A stretch of 61,085 nt of DNA from CAZDME01 sp964506785 [NCBI: uncultured bacterium] (GTDB taxonomy: Bacteria; CAZDME01; JAYEMH01): NCBI GenBank assembly GCA_964506785.1, contig CAZDME010000001.1:1-61085 (forward strand). The letters are read 5' to 3'. Numbering within the stretch: the first letter of the stretch is position 1; each line of letters opens with the position of its first letter. Below the pieces are notes generated by a model. The model worked only from the letters and a program-made list of their open reading frames with translations. It was not told the DNA's origin and made no database searches. Position numbers and translations under genes: made by a program. Shown here in pieces: positions 7,811 to 15,965 of this stretch.

Positions 7811-8653
7811 ATGGCTAGACAGGTTTTAGGACGGGGATTAAGTGCGCTTATCTCCCGAGAAAGCGCCGAAAAAAGGGAGGAGGTTCGCCAATTAAATATT
7901 AAAGATGTGGTTGCCAGTCAGTTTCAACCGCGCCAGGATTTTGACTCCAGACAACTTAATGAGTTGGTGACTTCCATTAAAGAAAAAGGGGTAATTCAGC
8001 CGATTCTAGTCCGTCCTCTGGGTGACAAATATGAATTAGTGGCCGGGGAACGGCGATGGCGGGCTACCAAAGAACTGGGCTGGAAAAAAATTCCGGCTAT
8101 GTTGAAAAATGTTTCCGATACCGAGGCCTTGGAGTTAACCTTAATTGAAAATCTGCAAAGGCAGGATTTAAATCCTATTGAGGAAGCCAAGGCCTATGAA
8201 CGTTTGCTCAAGGACTTTAAGCTCACCCAGGAAAAATTAGCCAGGCAAATTGGTAAAGAGCGGGTTTCTGTGGCTAACACCTTGAGACTCCTTAAATTGC
8301 CCCAGGCGATTAAAGAGGAGATTTCCCGGGGACGCCTTTCGGCGGGTCAGGCTCGGCCCTTGCTGTCTTTAAAGAATTCAGCTAAGCAAGAGGAGCTTGG
8401 AAAAAAAATTATAAAAAAGGGGTTGTCGGCCAGAGAAGTAGAACAAGTCGTTCAAAAAATGCTTTCTTCGGTGCGTTTTCAGCCGCGGCGGTTTAAAAGG
8501 AACACCCAGCTCCTGGAAATTGAGGAGAAATTGCGTCATATCTTTGGCACCCAGGTACGCCTTAGACAAAAGGGAAATAAAGGAAAGATTGAAATAGAAT
8601 TCTATTCTGCCGAGGATTTGGATAGGATTCTGGAAGTAATCAGACCGAAGTAG
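7811..8653 (+). CDS. parB: Chromosome partitioning protein ParB (Spo0J)
   Basis: CTP-dependent clamp that loads at parS and spreads. The preferred ATG at 7811 gives 280 aa starting MARQVLGRGLSALI, the family N-terminus, with GAGGAGG just upstream; the longer frame is translated repeat. The ParB/sulfiredoxin-like domain (about 25-115) has the CTP-binding motif GERRWRA and the ENLQRQDLNPIEEA region. The HTH follows (LTQEKLARQIGKERVSVANT), then a C-terminal dimerisation domain. Perfect parS sites lie 2.7-5 kb upstream. Confidence 0.96.
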   Translation: MARQVLGRGLSALISRESAEKREEVRQLNIKDVVASQFQPRQDFDSRQLNELVTSIKEKGVIQPILVRPLGDKYELVAGERRWRATKELGWKKIPAMLKNVSDTEALELTLIENLQRQDLNPIEEAKAYERLLKDFKLTQEKLARQIGKERVSVANTLRLLKLPQAIKEEISRGRLSAGQARPLLSLKNSAKQEELGKKIIKKGLSAREVEQVVQKMLSSVRFQPRRFKRNTQLLEIEEKLRHIFGTQVRLRQKGNKGKIEIEFYSAEDLDRILEVIRPK

Positions 8654-8661
8654 AAAATAGG

Positions 8662-9615
8662 ATGAATTTATTAACGGTGCCCGCGAGTAGTTTAAAAAAA
8701 GAACATCCGGTAAAAATACCAATTCCTGATTGGCTGGTGAAAGAGGTTAGCTCCAAGCGTAATTTGGGTAGTCTGCCCAAAATTTTAAAGGAGGCTGGTC
8801 TTCGTACTGTTTGCCAGGCGGCCCGCTGTCCCAATATCGGCGAATGTTTTTCCCGGGGGACGGCCACCTTTTTAATTCTGGGCGATATTTGCCGCCGCCA
8901 ATGTCGTTTTTGTAGCATAAAAAAAAGGCCTTCCGGGTATTTACCCGTAGATAAGGATGAACCGGCACGGATCGCTCAAACAGTTCAGCAGCTCGGGCTT
9001 GGATATGTGGTGGTTACCTCAGTCAGCCGTGATGACCTGCCTGACGGAGGAGCCGAACATTTTGCCCGGACAATCAGAAAGATAAAAAGCCGCACCCCGG
9101 GGATAACGGTAGAGGTTTTAATCCCTGATTTTTCTGGCCATCTCGAGGCATTAAAAACGGTGGTTAAAGAAAGGCCCGAGGTAATTAATCATAATTTAGA
9201 GACGGTCGAATCTCTTTATCCGAAGGTTCGCCCGCAGGCGGATTATAAGCGCTCACTGGAGTTACTTAGAAGGATAAAGGGTCTGGATGCCCGGATTGTT
9301 ACCAAGTCAGGTTTAATCCTGGGGTTAGGAGAAGAAAAAGAAGAAATCCAAAAAGCCCTTAATGATTTACAGCAGGCTCAGGCGGATATTTTAACCTTAG
9401 GTCAGTATTTACAGCCGACGGTCAGGGAACTGGCTGTAGAGAAATATCTTACCCGGCAGGAATTTGCTTTTTGGCAGAAAGCAGCCGAGGCATTGGGTTT
9501 TCTTTTTGTCGCTTCGGGAAACCTGGTTCGCAGCTCATACAGGGCAGAAGAAGCCTATAAAAGAGCGTTATCCCGTTCGTCGTTATCTCGTTTTCAGGGT
9601 AACGATATAACGTGA
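8662..9615 (+). CDS. lipA: Lipoyl synthase
   Basis: Radical SAM enzyme that inserts two sulfurs into protein-bound octanoyl groups to make lipoate. Auxiliary-cluster cysteines C51, C56 and C62 (CQAARCPNIGEC) and radical SAM cysteines C77, C81 and C84 (CRRQCRFC) are present, plus the conserved C-terminal RSSYRAEE. Total 317 aa. The start ATG is 8 bp after parB's stop, so the two may be cotranscribed. The last ~15 residues (after EEAYKRA) are read from a GATAACG-type repeat, which also supplies the stop codon; the true family C-terminus ends before it. Confidence 0.96.
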   Translation: MNLLTVPASSLKKEHPVKIPIPDWLVKEVSSKRNLGSLPKILKEAGLRTVCQAARCPNIGECFSRGTATFLILGDICRRQCRFCSIKKRPSGYLPVDKDEPARIAQTVQQLGLGYVVVTSVSRDDLPDGGAEHFARTIRKIKSRTPGITVEVLIPDFSGHLEALKTVVKERPEVINHNLETVESLYPKVRPQADYKRSLELLRRIKGLDARIVTKSGLILGLGEEKEEIQKALNDLQQAQADILTLGQYLQPTVRELAVEKYLTRQEFAFWQKAAEALGFLFVASGNLVRSSYRAEEAYKRALSRSSLSRFQGNDIT

Positions 9616-9697
9616 TAACGGCATTTAAATTTTACAGTGGAAATTTTTGTTTTCCATTTTTGACGAGATAACGGGATAACGAAAAAAACGGAGAAAG
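9571..9697. repeat. GATAACG-type heptamer array overlapping the lipA end
   Basis: Starts inside lipA as CGTTATC-oriented units (GCGTTATCC CGTTCGT CGTTATCT CGTT) and flips at about 9600 to AACGATAT AACGTGAT AACGG. A second patch GACGAGAT AACGGGAT AACG lies at 9662-9682. The head-to-head flip could fold as a hairpin. Confidence 0.75.
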
Positions 9698-9698
9698 A

Positions 9699-10199
9699 AT
9701 GAAAGGATTACGAATCTACAAATATGGAGAGCCGATATTACGCAAAAAATGTGCCCAAATAAAAGAAGTTACTGATGAAGTAGGAGAAACTCTTGCGGCG
9801 ATGAGCCGAACGATGTATGAATCCCAGGGGGTAGGATTAGCCGCGCCCCAGATTGGGCTGGGGAAACGCTTGATTGTTGTTGATATTGGCGATGGCCTCT
9901 GGGAATTGATGAATCCCAGAATTGTCTCCCGGCGGGGAGAAACTATTTCCCTGGAGGGATGTCTGAGTCTGCCAGGGATTACCGTAAATGTCAAACGTGC
10001 CAAGGAGGTTACTGTAGAGGCTTTAGAGAAAAAAGGGGAGAAGATAATGCTCGAAGCCAAAGGCCTATTTGCTTTCGCCCTGCAGCACGAAATTGACCAT
10101 CTGGACGGTGTTTTGATTATTGACTATCTTGAGAAAAAAGAGAAAAAGGCAGTTGAGGAAAAGTTAAAAAAGTGGTTAAAAGAAACACCAAAAATGTAG
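9699..10199 (+). CDS. def: Peptide deformylase
   Basis: Metal enzyme that removes the formyl group from new proteins. Its 166 aa contain all three motifs in order: GVGLAAPQIG (44-53), EGCLSLPG (86-93, metal-binding Cys88) and QHEIDH (129-134, metal-binding His130 and His134 with catalytic Glu). ATG start with GGAGAAAGA upstream. The 3' end overlaps the next gene's most upstream start. Confidence 0.97.
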   Translation: MKGLRIYKYGEPILRKKCAQIKEVTDEVGETLAAMSRTMYESQGVGLAAPQIGLGKRLIVVDIGDGLWELMNPRIVSRRGETISLEGCLSLPGITVNVKRAKEVTVEALEKKGEKIMLEAKGLFAFALQHEIDHLDGVLIIDYLEKKEKKAVEEKLKKWLKETPKM

Positions 10200-10996
10200 G
10201 ACACAGAGAAAAACGGAGCCGGGTAAATATAATCCTCTTTGGGCCGGTTTCTTCCCGGCGCCTGGGGAAATCCTTAGGCATTAATCTTATCCCGCCCAAA
10301 ACCTGCTCTTTGGATTGTATCTATTGCCAGCTTGGCAGCACCCCCAAAACCTCGGTAAAGCGTTATTCTTATCTTTCCGCGAACGAAGTCGAGACAAACC
10401 TAAAAAGATTTTTGGCCAAAGGAGGACGGGCCGATTATCTTACTCTTTCCGGGGGGGGGGAACCCACTCTTAACGCTCAGATTGGAAAGATTATCAGGCG
10501 GATTAAAACAATAAGCAGACTGCCGGTAGCCGTACTTACCAACGCCACCCTTTTTACTTCCCCTAAGGTGCGGCGAGAATTGCTGGCGGCGGATTTAGTT
10601 TTGCCTTCTCTGGATGCCGCCCGCCAAGCAACCTTTAAAAAAATTAATCGCCCCCATCGCAGATTAAAGATTAAAAATATCATCCAGGGCTTGCAACTCT
10701 TTCGCCGTCAATTTAAGGGGAAATTGTGGCTGGAAATTATGTTGGTAAGAAATATAAACGACTCAAAAAAAGAGCTTGAAGCCTTAAACAAAGCCGTATT
10801 GGCCATTAAACCGGATAAGATTCAGTTAAATACCGTGGTCAGGGAGCCGGCGGAAAAATTTGCCCATCCACTGACCGTCAGCCAACTCCAGAAAACAAAG
10901 AAATTTTTTGGCGACCGCTGTGAAATAATCAGCGGGCGCAAAGATAAAAGGAAAAGAATGCTTAAAGCCCTCAAGCCAAATTATCACACTTCGTAA
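10172..10996 (+). CDS. Radical SAM protein (COG0731-like)
   Basis: A 274-aa radical SAM protein of the COG0731 type (Fe-S oxidoreductases distantly related to the wybutosine enzyme TYW1); the substrate is unknown. The segment FGPVSSRRLGKSLGINL (23-39) followed by CSLDCIYC (C45, C49, C52) is typical, and LTLSGGGEPTLN is the SAM-binding GGE motif. The GTG start at 10172 overlaps def by 28 bp; no better in-frame start exists before the conserved region, so the first ~18 residues are doubtful. The last codons (NYHTS and the stop TAA) are encoded by the RAYT-associated palindrome at 10981-11005, so that insertion appears to have remade the C-terminus. Confidence 0.85.
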   Translation: MVKRNTKNVGHREKRSRVNIILFGPVSSRRLGKSLGINLIPPKTCSLDCIYCQLGSTPKTSVKRYSYLSANEVETNLKRFLAKGGRADYLTLSGGGEPTLNAQIGKIIRRIKTISRLPVAVLTNATLFTSPKVRRELLAADLVLPSLDAARQATFKKINRPHRRLKIKNIIQGLQLFRRQFKGKLWLEIMLVRNINDSKKELEALNKAVLAIKPDKIQLNTVVREPAEKFAHPLTVSQLQKTKKFFGDRCEIISGRKDKRKRMLKALKPNYHTS

Positions 10997-11005
10997 GTGT
11001 GATAA
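10981..11005. repeat. RAYT-flanking palindrome, left copy
   Basis: Perfect inverted repeat with arms TTATCACACTT and AAGTGTGATAA and loop CGT. It overlaps the 3' end of the preceding gene. An identical copy lies right of the transposase gene, in the same orientation. Confidence 0.95.
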
Positions 11006-11030
11006 TTTTCCAAAAAAAAGGCAACTAAAA

Positions 11031-11723
11031 ATGAAGAGCAAGGATATTAAAAAATTCGGCAGCACATTAGTTACGGGAGAAATTTACCATATTTTTAGTA
11101 AAAGCATCGCTGGTTTTAGAATATTTAAGCGGAAAGCGGAATTTAAAAGGATAAAAGAGATGCTTCAATATTATGTTTTTGAAAAACCTTCCATAAGATT
11201 TTCTTATTTTCTCCGGGCGCCTCAGAAAGAAAAAGAGAAATTCGTAGAAGCCGTTTCTAAAAATAATATTCAGAATAAAGGAAAAATTGTTAACATAGTT
11301 GCCTACTGTATTATGCCTACCCATATTCACTTAGTTCTGCAGCCTCTCAAGGAAAGGGGGATTTCCATATTTATGAAAAATCTTCTTGATAGCTACACGC
11401 GTTATTTTAATGTCAAATATAAAAGAAAAGGGCCTCTTTGGGAAGGAAGATTTAAAAGAGTTTGGGTCGGGTCAGAAAATCAACTCCTTCATCTTACCAG
11501 ATATATTCATTTAAACCCGGTTACTGCGGGGTTAGTTAAAAGGCCAGAGGAATGGTTTGCATCCTCCTTTAACGAATATATAGAAGGTGATAGAAAGGAT
11601 AAGCTTTGTAGATATGATGCACTTTTAAAGATTTCTCCAGAGTCCTATAAAAAATTTGTAAAAGAAAGAATTTTTTATCAGAAACAACTTGCAAAAATTA
11701 AGGAATTGACCTTTGATGTATAA
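11031..11723 (+). mobile_element. REP-associated tyrosine transposase (RAYT)
   Basis: Single-domain Y1 transposase related to IS200/IS605 TnpA, of the kind thought to spread REP palindromes. Its 230 aa hold the HUH-type motif as MPTHIHL (His98 and His100), the candidate catalytic tyrosines in SYTRYFN (122-126), the RAYT signature GPLWEGRFK (134-142) and YIHLNPVTAGLV (158-169). ATG start; Shine-Dalgarno weak. No accessory TnpB gene. It is bracketed 26 bp upstream and 5 bp downstream by identical 25-bp palindromes, and five further copies of the palindrome occur in the window. The gene looks intact, so the family may still be active. Confidence 0.93.
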
Positions 11724-11728
11724 CCATT

Positions 11729-11753
11729 TTATCACACTTCGTAAGTGTGATAA
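11729..11753. repeat. RAYT-flanking palindrome, right copy
   Basis: Arms TTATCACACTT and AAGTGTGATAA with loop CGT, identical to and co-oriented with the left copy. It begins 5 bp after the transposase stop. Confidence 0.95.
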
Positions 11754-11779
11754 GTTGGGAGGATTGAAACGGGAAAATT

Positions 11780-12310
11780 ATGATGAGGAATCTAGCAAGA
11801 AGCATATCAGCCGTTTTAGTGAGTGTGCTCCTTTTAATCCCGGGTGAGGCTCGGCCTATGGGAATGAAAACGCCTCAAAAAGCTCAGGGGCAGGTCGGAA
11901 CCAAGATTCCCAAAGTTATTTTTACCCGTCTTGACGGAAAATTTTTTACTTCGGCTAAACTTAAGGGGAAAGTGGCCATACTCGATTTCTGGGCCACCTG
12001 GTATCCTCCCTGCCGTTCAGCTATTCCTGCCTTGATTGAACTTTACGAGATTTATGGCGGCAAAGAATTCGAAATTGTCAGCATCGCTTTGGATAAAGAT
12101 ATCAAGGAATTGAAAAGATTTGTGAAAGAAATAGAAATAAGCTATCCGATTGTTACGGGCAATAAAGGCATTGAACGGGCTTTCGGCGGCATTGAGGCGA
12201 TTCCAACAACTCTTTTAGTCGATAAAAAGGGGACGATTCGTTTTCGCTTCGTTGGCTATACGCCAAAAGAGGTTTTTGAAGAAAAAATCAAACTTCTTCT
12301 TGGGGAGTGA
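11780..12310 (+). CDS. TlpA/ResA-like thioredoxin-fold protein, degenerate active site
   Basis: A 176-aa exported thioredoxin-fold protein. An N-terminal hydrophobic segment (about 8-25) is a signal peptide or anchor. The thioredoxin/AhpC-TSA domain follows (about 40-174), with the usual LKGKVAILDFWATW start and the cis-proline loop AIPTT. The active site reads WATWYPPC, where TlpA/ResA proteins have WCxxC, so the nucleophilic cysteine is Tyr75 (codon TAT, one base from TGT) while Cys78 remains. Ordinary disulfide reductase chemistry should therefore be lost. ATG 11780 follows a GGGAGG-like sequence. Confidence 0.88.
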   Translation: MMRNLARSISAVLVSVLLLIPGEARPMGMKTPQKAQGQVGTKIPKVIFTRLDGKFFTSAKLKGKVAILDFWATWYPPCRSAIPALIELYEIYGGKEFEIVSIALDKDIKELKRFVKEIEISYPIVTGNKGIERAFGGIEAIPTTLLVDKKGTIRFRFVGYTPKEVFEEKIKLLLGE

Positions 12311-12313
12311 GGC

Positions 12314-12427
12314 CCCGCACCTTCTAGACGAAATTGTTGTTTAGGCCGAACTCCGGAGCAAAATTTATTACGGGCGCATAAAAGCCCACGCTTCATAAAC
12401 CGGCTGAGGCAAGGAGGAAGGCGCGGG
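12314..12427 (+). promoter_or_regulatory. Possible structured leader of the following membrane protein gene
   Basis: The gap is bounded by complementary arms CCCGCACCTTC (12314-12324) and GAAGGCGCGGG (12417-12427), pairing at 10 of 11 positions. Inside are GGGC/GCCC (12372-12375 and 12384-12387) and the palindrome CTCCGGAG (12351-12358). The 3' arm abuts the AGGAGGAAG Shine-Dalgarno and the TTG start. No known riboswitch class recognised. Confidence 0.4.
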
Positions 12428-12428
12428 A

Positions 12429-14735
12429 TTGATTTTAAGTCTTGCTTTTATCCTGACCGGGTTCACCTCTACGGTGACCCAGGCCATGCTGGTCCGCGAA
12501 TTAGTTGCTGTTTTTCTAGGCAACGAATTATCCTTAGGAATTATATTTTCCAGCTGGCTCTTCTGGGTAGCCGCCGGTAGCTTCTTTCTCGGCCGCTTAG
12601 TCGACCGGATAAAAAATAAACTCCGTTCTTATATTTCCTTCCAGATTCTCCTTTCTTTGATTTTGATTCCCATCCTCTTGGGGATAAAAGGCATCAGGCC
12701 CTTCTGGCATATTCCACCGGGAGAACTCATTGGATTTTTCCCTTTTGTCATCTCTGTTTTTCTGGTTTTGGCGCCGGTCGGTCTCATTCTTGGGTTTCAG
12801 TTTGCCCTGGCCTGCCGTCTTTATGCCCAAAAGAAATCCCGGACTGCTCTTCAAGGGAAGATAAAGGAAGCGAGTCTCGATTTTCAAAATACACCCAAGA
12901 CGGCAGGTAAAGTCTACCGGCTTGATGCCTTAGGGGATATGTTCGGAGGAGTAACCTTTGCCTATCTTTTTGTCAACATTTTCCAGTCTTTTGAGACGGC
13001 AGCCAGTCTGGCTATTTTAAATTTGGCTTTAGCTATCACCCTGAGCCTCATAGTCTTAAAGAAAAAGATTTTATCTTTTTTGGGCTTTTCCCTCCTTCTC
13101 GTCTTCACTTATGGCTTGGGCTCTCCTTTGATGCATAACATAAATGGCTATGCTAATCGCCTGGAATGGAAAGGTATGAATTTTCAGGCGACAGATTTCT
13201 CTAAGTATAGTGACTATGCGGTAATTAAGGATGAATCAAGCTTTTATATTTACGGGGACGGTCAATTAAAATTTAGCCTCCCGGAGAAAGCGTTGCCGGA
13301 AGAAATTATTCACCTGAGCCTTTCGCAGATAGAAAATCCCGGGAGGATTCTTTTAATCGGCGGGGGAATAAGCGGGGCCATCAGGGAAGCCTTAAAATAC
13401 CCCGCCTTAAAAGAGATTTTCTATTTAGAAAAAGATTCCGTCTTTATCCGTTTAGCCGAAAGGTATATCGGCCCGAAGGATAGAAATGCCTTAACTGACG
13501 CGCGGACCAAAATCGTCTTTGGCGACGGGAGGCTGTTTATCAAGGATTATCAAGGGGAAAAGTTTGACGGTATTATTTTAAACGCCGGCAACCCGCTGAC
13601 TGCCGAAAGCAATCGTTTTTATACCTTAGAGTTTTTTAATGAAGTAAAAAGGATTCTTAACCCCAGGGGGATATTTTTTTTAGGTGTTGATTCCCACGAG
13701 AATTATTTGTCGCCGGAGATGAGAAAATTTAACGCTTGTATCTACCAGACGCTGAAAGAGGCCTTCCCTCATATTATACTTTTCCCCGGGGGGACTCTTT
13801 ATCTGGTTGCCTCTTCTTCACCAGATTTTTTAACCGATAATCCCCAGGTTTTATCCCGGAGATTAAAGAGACGTGGGATTTTTTCTCAATACATCAATGA
13901 AGGGATTCTTCCCCAGCGCTTGAGTCCGGAAAGGCTTTCTTATATCCAGGAAATTTTATTATCCGAGGAAAAAGGAAGACTCAATCGAGATTTTCATCCC
14001 ATTAGCTATTATTACAACCTCATTCTTTGGGGGAGCAGGATTTTCCCTGAAAACCGGGCTAATATTTTCTGGCGCCTTTCCCGGATAAAATTCAGCCGGC
14101 TGGCCCTTGGCCTTATTCTGGCCGGTTTCGTCTTAATGCTCTTCCGGCCTAAATCAGGAAAAGGGTTTATTCCCCTGGTGGTTTCTATTGGCGGCTTGGC
14201 CGGTATCTCTTTAGAGTTAATTTTGATTATTGGCTTTCAAATTATCTACGGCAACCTTTATTTTATGATTGGGGTAATTGTCGCTTCTTTTATGCTGGGG
14301 CTGGTAGCCGGCGCCGGTTTTATAACCCGGCGGCTGGATAAAATTAAAAAGAAGTATTTAACCCTGGGACGGATAGAGCTGGGTCTGGGGATTTATGCTT
14401 TATTTATTGCTTTGAGTCTTTTAATGCTGAATCTTTGGCCATCCCAGCCTCTTGTTATCAGCACCCGGATTATTTTTCCGCTCTTGACTGTTTTTTGCGG
14501 CATCTGGGTAGGGATGCTTTTCCCTTTAGCAAACGATATATATTTGGCCAAGCTTGAGGCGGTGGGCAGGACCGCCGGAAAACTTTATGCCTTTGATTTA
14601 ATGGGCGCTTGTCTCGGCTCTCTGGCCACGGCGGTTTTTCTTATTCCCCTTTTCGGCCTCATCCAGACGGCGTTTCTAATAGGCCTCATTTGCCTTTTAG
14701 GGTTTTTATTGGTGTCCATTTTAAACCATGTCTGA
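12429..14735 (+). CDS. Membrane protein with spermidine-synthase-like domain
   Basis: A 768-aa protein with hydrophobic helices at both ends (about 1-225 and 555-768) and a soluble Rossmann domain between, related to fused membrane spermidine synthases. The SAM/decarboxy-SAM-type loop is seen as LLIGGGISG (near 305-313), then GDGRLF (near 363). Where aminopropyltransferases have an acidic DxxDP-type catalytic stretch, this protein has LNAGNP (near 382-387) before FYTLEFF, so the catalytic aspartates look replaced. Polyamine synthesis is doubtful; a binding or transport role is possible. The start is TTG with AGGAGGAAG upstream. The protein is uniform in frame, with no sign of breakage. Confidence 0.8.
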   Translation: MILSLAFILTGFTSTVTQAMLVRELVAVFLGNELSLGIIFSSWLFWVAAGSFFLGRLVDRIKNKLRSYISFQILLSLILIPILLGIKGIRPFWHIPPGELIGFFPFVISVFLVLAPVGLILGFQFALACRLYAQKKSRTALQGKIKEASLDFQNTPKTAGKVYRLDALGDMFGGVTFAYLFVNIFQSFETAASLAILNLALAITLSLIVLKKKILSFLGFSLLLVFTYGLGSPLMHNINGYANRLEWKGMNFQATDFSKYSDYAVIKDESSFYIYGDGQLKFSLPEKALPEEIIHLSLSQIENPGRILLIGGGISGAIREALKYPALKEIFYLEKDSVFIRLAERYIGPKDRNALTDARTKIVFGDGRLFIKDYQGEKFDGIILNAGNPLTAESNRFYTLEFFNEVKRILNPRGIFFLGVDSHENYLSPEMRKFNACIYQTLKEAFPHIILFPGGTLYLVASSSPDFLTDNPQVLSRRLKRRGIFSQYINEGILPQRLSPERLSYIQEILLSEEKGRLNRDFHPISYYYNLILWGSRIFPENRANIFWRLSRIKFSRLALGLILAGFVLMLFRPKSGKGFIPLVVSIGGLAGISLELILIIGFQIIYGNLYFMIGVIVASFMLGLVAGAGFITRRLDKIKKKYLTLGRIELGLGIYALFIALSLLMLNLWPSQPLVISTRIIFPLLTVFCGIWVGMLFPLANDIYLAKLEAVGRTAGKLYAFDLMGACLGSLATAVFLIPLFGLIQTAFLIGLICLLGFLLVSILNHV

Positions 14736-14804
14736 TCAGGCTAAAGGATTTAACAAAAAGTCAAGGAAGATGGCTAAAAAAATAGGGATGATTCAAAAAA
14801 ATAT

Positions 14805-14833
14805 TTGCCAAACTATAGGCTATAGTGTATAAT
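14805..14833 (+). promoter_or_regulatory. Sigma-70 promoter of the LysM/M23 gene
   Basis: TTGCCA (14805-14810), 17-bp spacer, TATAAT (14828-14833), about 30 bp before the start codon. Confidence 0.8.
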
Positions 14834-14861
14834 GGGATAAACTTGAAAAAGGGGGAGATTT

Positions 14862-15875
14862 TTGCATTTTAAAAAGCGCATTTTTATTTATCTAATTTTA
14901 CTTGCTGGAATTTTTTCTCTTCAAGTTACTGGATTTTTTGCCCCGGTAAGAACCCAAAGGAGTTTATTTCGCCATTCGCCTAAGGCAACGGTATTGGAAG
15001 ATGAGGCCGCTGCCTCTGACGACTTATTCCTTGCCGCGGTCAAATCAGAAACCTGCCAGGCAGAAGTCAAAGCTGAAGAAGTTGAATCAGAACCCTTCAC
15101 CGGTAAAGGAGGTCCGCAAGAGCCTGAACTGGAATTAAGTTTCTCCCCCTATGAAGTCCAGCCCGGGGATAATCTCTGGGAAATTGCCAAGCGGGAAAAT
15201 CTTGATTTAGATACTTTAATCAGCGCCAATAAGCTTAAACGGGCAAATTTAATTAATGCCGGAGACATCCTCCATATCCCCAATCAAAAAGGCATATTCC
15301 ATAAAGTTAGGAAGGGTGAGACTCTTTCGGAAATTGCTAAGATTTATAAAGTAACCATAGAGGAAGTTTTAGAGATAAATGAGATAGAAGATCCCCAGGC
15401 TTTAACTATAAACGCGCAGTTATTTATTCCCGGAGCTAAACTTCTCCCTGAAGAGAGGGAATATATTTTAGGCTGGGGTTTTATCAGGCCCTGCCGGGGA
15501 TGGATTTCTTCCCGATATGGTTGGAGGCGGGATCCTTTTACCGGGCAACGGAGATTTCATCACGGTATAGATTTAGCCGCCCCGCGAGGAACGCCGGTTT
15601 ATGCGGCTCGGGACGGCCGGGTTATCCGTTCCGGCTGGACAGGAGGATACGGACGGATAATTATCATCAAACATAGCCGGGGCTATTCTACCCGTTATGG
15701 GCACAATTCAGTTAACCTGGTTAAAAATGGCCAATACGTGAGACAAGGCCAGCTTATTGCCCGGGTTGGCAACTCCGGGCGCTCTACTGGTTCTCACCTG
15801 CACTTTGAAGTTCGCCGTTGGGGCCGTCCACTTAATCCGCTTCCTCTAATCAGGAGTTATGCCCGCCGGAAATAA
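14862..15875 (+). CDS. LysM-M23 family peptidoglycan hydrolase or activator
   Basis: A 337-aa envelope protein like NlpD/murein hydrolase activators. Order: N-terminal membrane or signal segment (about 6-25); acidic linker; two LysM peptidoglycan-binding repeats (about 97-140, YEVQPGDNLWEIAKRENL; and 147-190, KVRKGETLSEIAKIYKV); then an M23 domain with HHGIDLA (His and Asp near 232-236) and HLHFEVR (near 311-317). Both zinc-binding motifs are present, so it may be an active endopeptidase rather than only an activator. TTG start with GGGGGAG upstream and its own promoter. It precedes the Tol-Pal genes, which fits division or envelope work. Confidence 0.93.
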   Translation: MHFKKRIFIYLILLAGIFSLQVTGFFAPVRTQRSLFRHSPKATVLEDEAAASDDLFLAAVKSETCQAEVKAEEVESEPFTGKGGPQEPELELSFSPYEVQPGDNLWEIAKRENLDLDTLISANKLKRANLINAGDILHIPNQKGIFHKVRKGETLSEIAKIYKVTIEEVLEINEIEDPQALTINAQLFIPGAKLLPEEREYILGWGFIRPCRGWISSRYGWRRDPFTGQRRFHHGIDLAAPRGTPVYAARDGRVIRSGWTGGYGRIIIIKHSRGYSTRYGHNSVNLVKNGQYVRQGQLIARVGNSGRSTGSHLHFEVRRWGRPLNPLPLIRSYARRK

Positions 15876-15887
15876 GCCAAAAATAAA

Positions 15888-15952
15888 TAAGGTGACAGGT
15901 AATAATAGGTGATAGTTGGTAGCGTCTCCTAGAGCCTATAACCTAAATTACG
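15888..15952. repeat. CCTATAA/GGTGATA-type heptamer repeat
   Basis: GGTGACA GGTAATA ATA GGTGATA GTTGGTA, then CCTAGAG CCTATAA CCTAAAT in the opposite register. A 7-bp degenerate patch in front of pal. Confidence 0.6.
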
Positions 15953-15965
15953 AAAGGAGGGATAA

